DNA from: Candidatus Omnitrophota bacterium
GTDB taxonomy: Bacteria > Omnitrophota > Gorgyraeia > Gygaellales > Profunditerraquicolaceae
Length of the DNA stretch: 5,626 nt
Direction of reading: 5' to 3'
NCBI GenBank assembly: GCA_030691585.1
Contig: JAUYEC010000073.1
Span: 1-5,626 of the forward strand
A model generated the notes under the pieces. That model searched no databases and was not told the DNA's origin. It saw nothing but the letters and a program-made list of their open reading frames with translations. The translations under genes were made by a program, and so were the position numbers. Of the stretch, positions 4,515-5,626 are shown piece after piece. Each line of letters begins with the position of its first letter. Positions within the stretch are counted from its first letter, which is position 1.

Positions 4515-5626
4515 ATGGAGAAGAAAATAAAATTCCTTGTGGTCGGGCTCTTAGGACTCGTTTTAATCTTCATTTTTCTTTACGCCCAAACGCTGAATTC
4601 CAAGCAGATATTGACCAAGGAGAGGGACCAGCTAAAAAGTGAAAACGCCTCTTTGAACGAGAAGGTCCAAAAGTTCTCCGTCGAGCTGCGGGAAAAAAAG
4701 CAGGAAAACGATTCGTTAAAAAGCGACCTGGACAGGAACAAGAGGGATATAGCGGAATTGCAAAACAGGTATGATGAAGCCGTTAAAGCTAAGGATGATT
4801 TAGTAGAGAAGATCAAGACCATGCAGCAGACGCCGGTACAACAGGCCACGGCGCAGATGGCGCCGGCGCAGGCAGAGGCATACTGGGCCGATATCCTGAA
4901 AACCAAGACGGACCTTGGGATGCAGCTGGAGAGCGTGCGCAACGAATTGAGGTCGCTGCAGATAAATAATGAACAATTGCAGAGGGAAAAGGCGTCTCTG
5001 GGCCTTGAGATAGAAGGCCTTAACAGGGAAAAGAGCGACTTAAAGCGCCAGATAGAATATAATAAAAAGGTGATGGACAGCATTGCCCAGGAATTGGTCA
5101 GGGAAAGAAGCGACAAGCTCAAGATCGAAGAAGGGTTTGCGCCGATCAAGAGCGAGAACGCGGCTCTTACCCGCCAATTAAACGGCCTCAACGACAAAAA
5201 GATCGGCCTGGAGAAAAAAATAAGCCTGGTTCAGCAGGAAAAGAAAGCGCTTGAAAATAAGCTCTCCGAAATGGAGACCATGCTTATAGATAAGATATCC
5301 CAGATCAACGGGCTCAAGAATCAATTAGAAGGCATCCGCAATGTAGGCACTTCTGAGGTAGAGGGCCCGGCGGCTGTGGCAGAAAAGAAAGATACCGTAG
5401 AGTTGTCTCCGATAGTAGTGCGGCCGCAGGATAATCAGGCTGTTCCTAAAGAAGAAGTAAGGGCGGCTCCCCCCAGCGGCACAATCCTGACCGTTAACAG
5501 GGATAGTAACTTTGTGATCATAGACTCCGGGGAAGACGCCGGGGTAAAGCCCGGAGACAATTTTAAAGTCTACCGCGCAGGCGAGAACATCGCTACGATA
5601 AAAGTAATAAAGAGCAGCAAGAGTGT
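4515..5626 (+). CDS. Membrane-anchored coiled-coil protein with C-terminal beta domain, 3' truncated
   Basis: The frame runs from ATG 4515 off the window end (370 full codons plus two bases), with no stop. Residues 1-6 (MEKKIK) are basic, and 7-24 are a single hydrophobic helix (FLVVGLLGLVLIFIFLYA). This gives an uncleaved anchor with the rest outside the cytoplasm. Residues about 30-104 and 125-275 are Lys/Glu/Leu/Gln-rich with heptad-like spacing, two long coiled coils split by a Gln/Ala/Pro linker (106-121). A Pro/Val-rich linker (about 278-320) leads to a small beta-rich domain starting 'GTILTVNRDSNFVIID' (322-337) and continuing with 'GVKPGDNFKVYRAG' (343-356). That last pattern recalls the C-terminal domain of FlgT-like and related envelope proteins, a weak resemblance. 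It probably acts as a rod-like periplasmic spacer or scaffold. It starts 17 bp after the ROK stop and is likely translated from the same message. No specific function can be assigned. Confidence 0.85.
   Translation, partial: MEKKIKFLVVGLLGLVLIFIFLYAQTLNSKQILTKERDQLKSENASLNEKVQKFSVELREKKQENDSLKSDLDRNKRDIAELQNRYDEAVKAKDDLVEKIKTMQQTPVQQATAQMAPAQAEAYWADILKTKTDLGMQLESVRNELRSLQINNEQLQREKASLGLEIEGLNREKSDLKRQIEYNKKVMDSIAQELVRERSDKLKIEEGFAPIKSENAALTRQLNGLNDKKIGLEKKISLVQQEKKALENKLSEMETMLIDKISQINGLKNQLEGIRNVGTSEVEGPAAVAEKKDTVELSPIVVRPQDNQAVPKEEVRAAPPSGTILTVNRDSNFVIIDSGEDAGVKPGDNFKVYRAGENIATIKVIKSSKS

Noticed and set aside
4580..5197. A 205-codon open frame on the minus strand rich in Ser, Leu and Phe
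   Set aside because: It is antisense to the coiled-coil gene; its Ser/Leu/Phe-rich composition is what the complement of Lys/Glu/Leu coiled-coil codons gives. No ribosome-binding site and no family resemblance.

Overview
The window is one co-oriented (+) stretch of bacterial chromosome or metagenome contig with four protein-coding genes, the first and last cut by the window edges. Gene content and style suggest an uncultured, Gram-negative-like bacterium. The clues are a secreted TPR protein with a Sec signal, a membrane-anchored coiled-coil protein, a ROK regulator, a clan GH-A glycosidase, moderate GC, and palindromic 'TGTAGGGACAGG' elements dispersed between and inside genes. Candidatus Omnitrophota or a related PVC-type lineage is my best guess. 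No rRNA or marker gene is present, so this is an inference from style.

Layout: (1) 1-1101, the C-terminal 366 codons of a clan GH-A glycoside hydrolase (GH2-like TIM barrel) with both catalytic glutamates visible. (2) 1102-1241, a 140-bp gap with a hairpin, a weak candidate promoter and a palindromic repeat ending 14 bp before the next gene. (3) 1242-2999, an exported 585-aa TPR protein with a PKD-like C-terminus; its reading frame carries an in-frame, hairpin-rich repeat insertion of about 129 bp. (4) 3000-3261, a 262-bp regulatory gap with two inverted repeats, a good sigma70-type promoter (TTGACT-17-TATAAA), an AT-rich dyad over the expected transcription start, and a second, perfect copy of the palindrome. 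(5) 3262-4497, a ROK-family transcriptional regulator with a degenerate kinase core. (6) 4515-5626, the start of a single-pass coiled-coil membrane protein 17 bp behind the regulator and probably in its operon.

The most notable signal is the repeat family. Two 31-bp palindromes sit just upstream of the start codons of two unrelated genes that both lack a Shine-Dalgarno sequence. A third, composite member with matching ends (TGTAGGG...CCCTGCA) has entered a TPR gene in frame. Cutting out 129 bp between short direct repeats restores a continuous TPR helix (...SRALSEVAVLAQERL...). This looks like a small, non-autonomous, REP/MITE-like element that can create protein-coding sequence. The enzymes and regulator are otherwise recognisable family members. 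I see no defence system, CRISPR array, RNA gene or transposase gene in the window.
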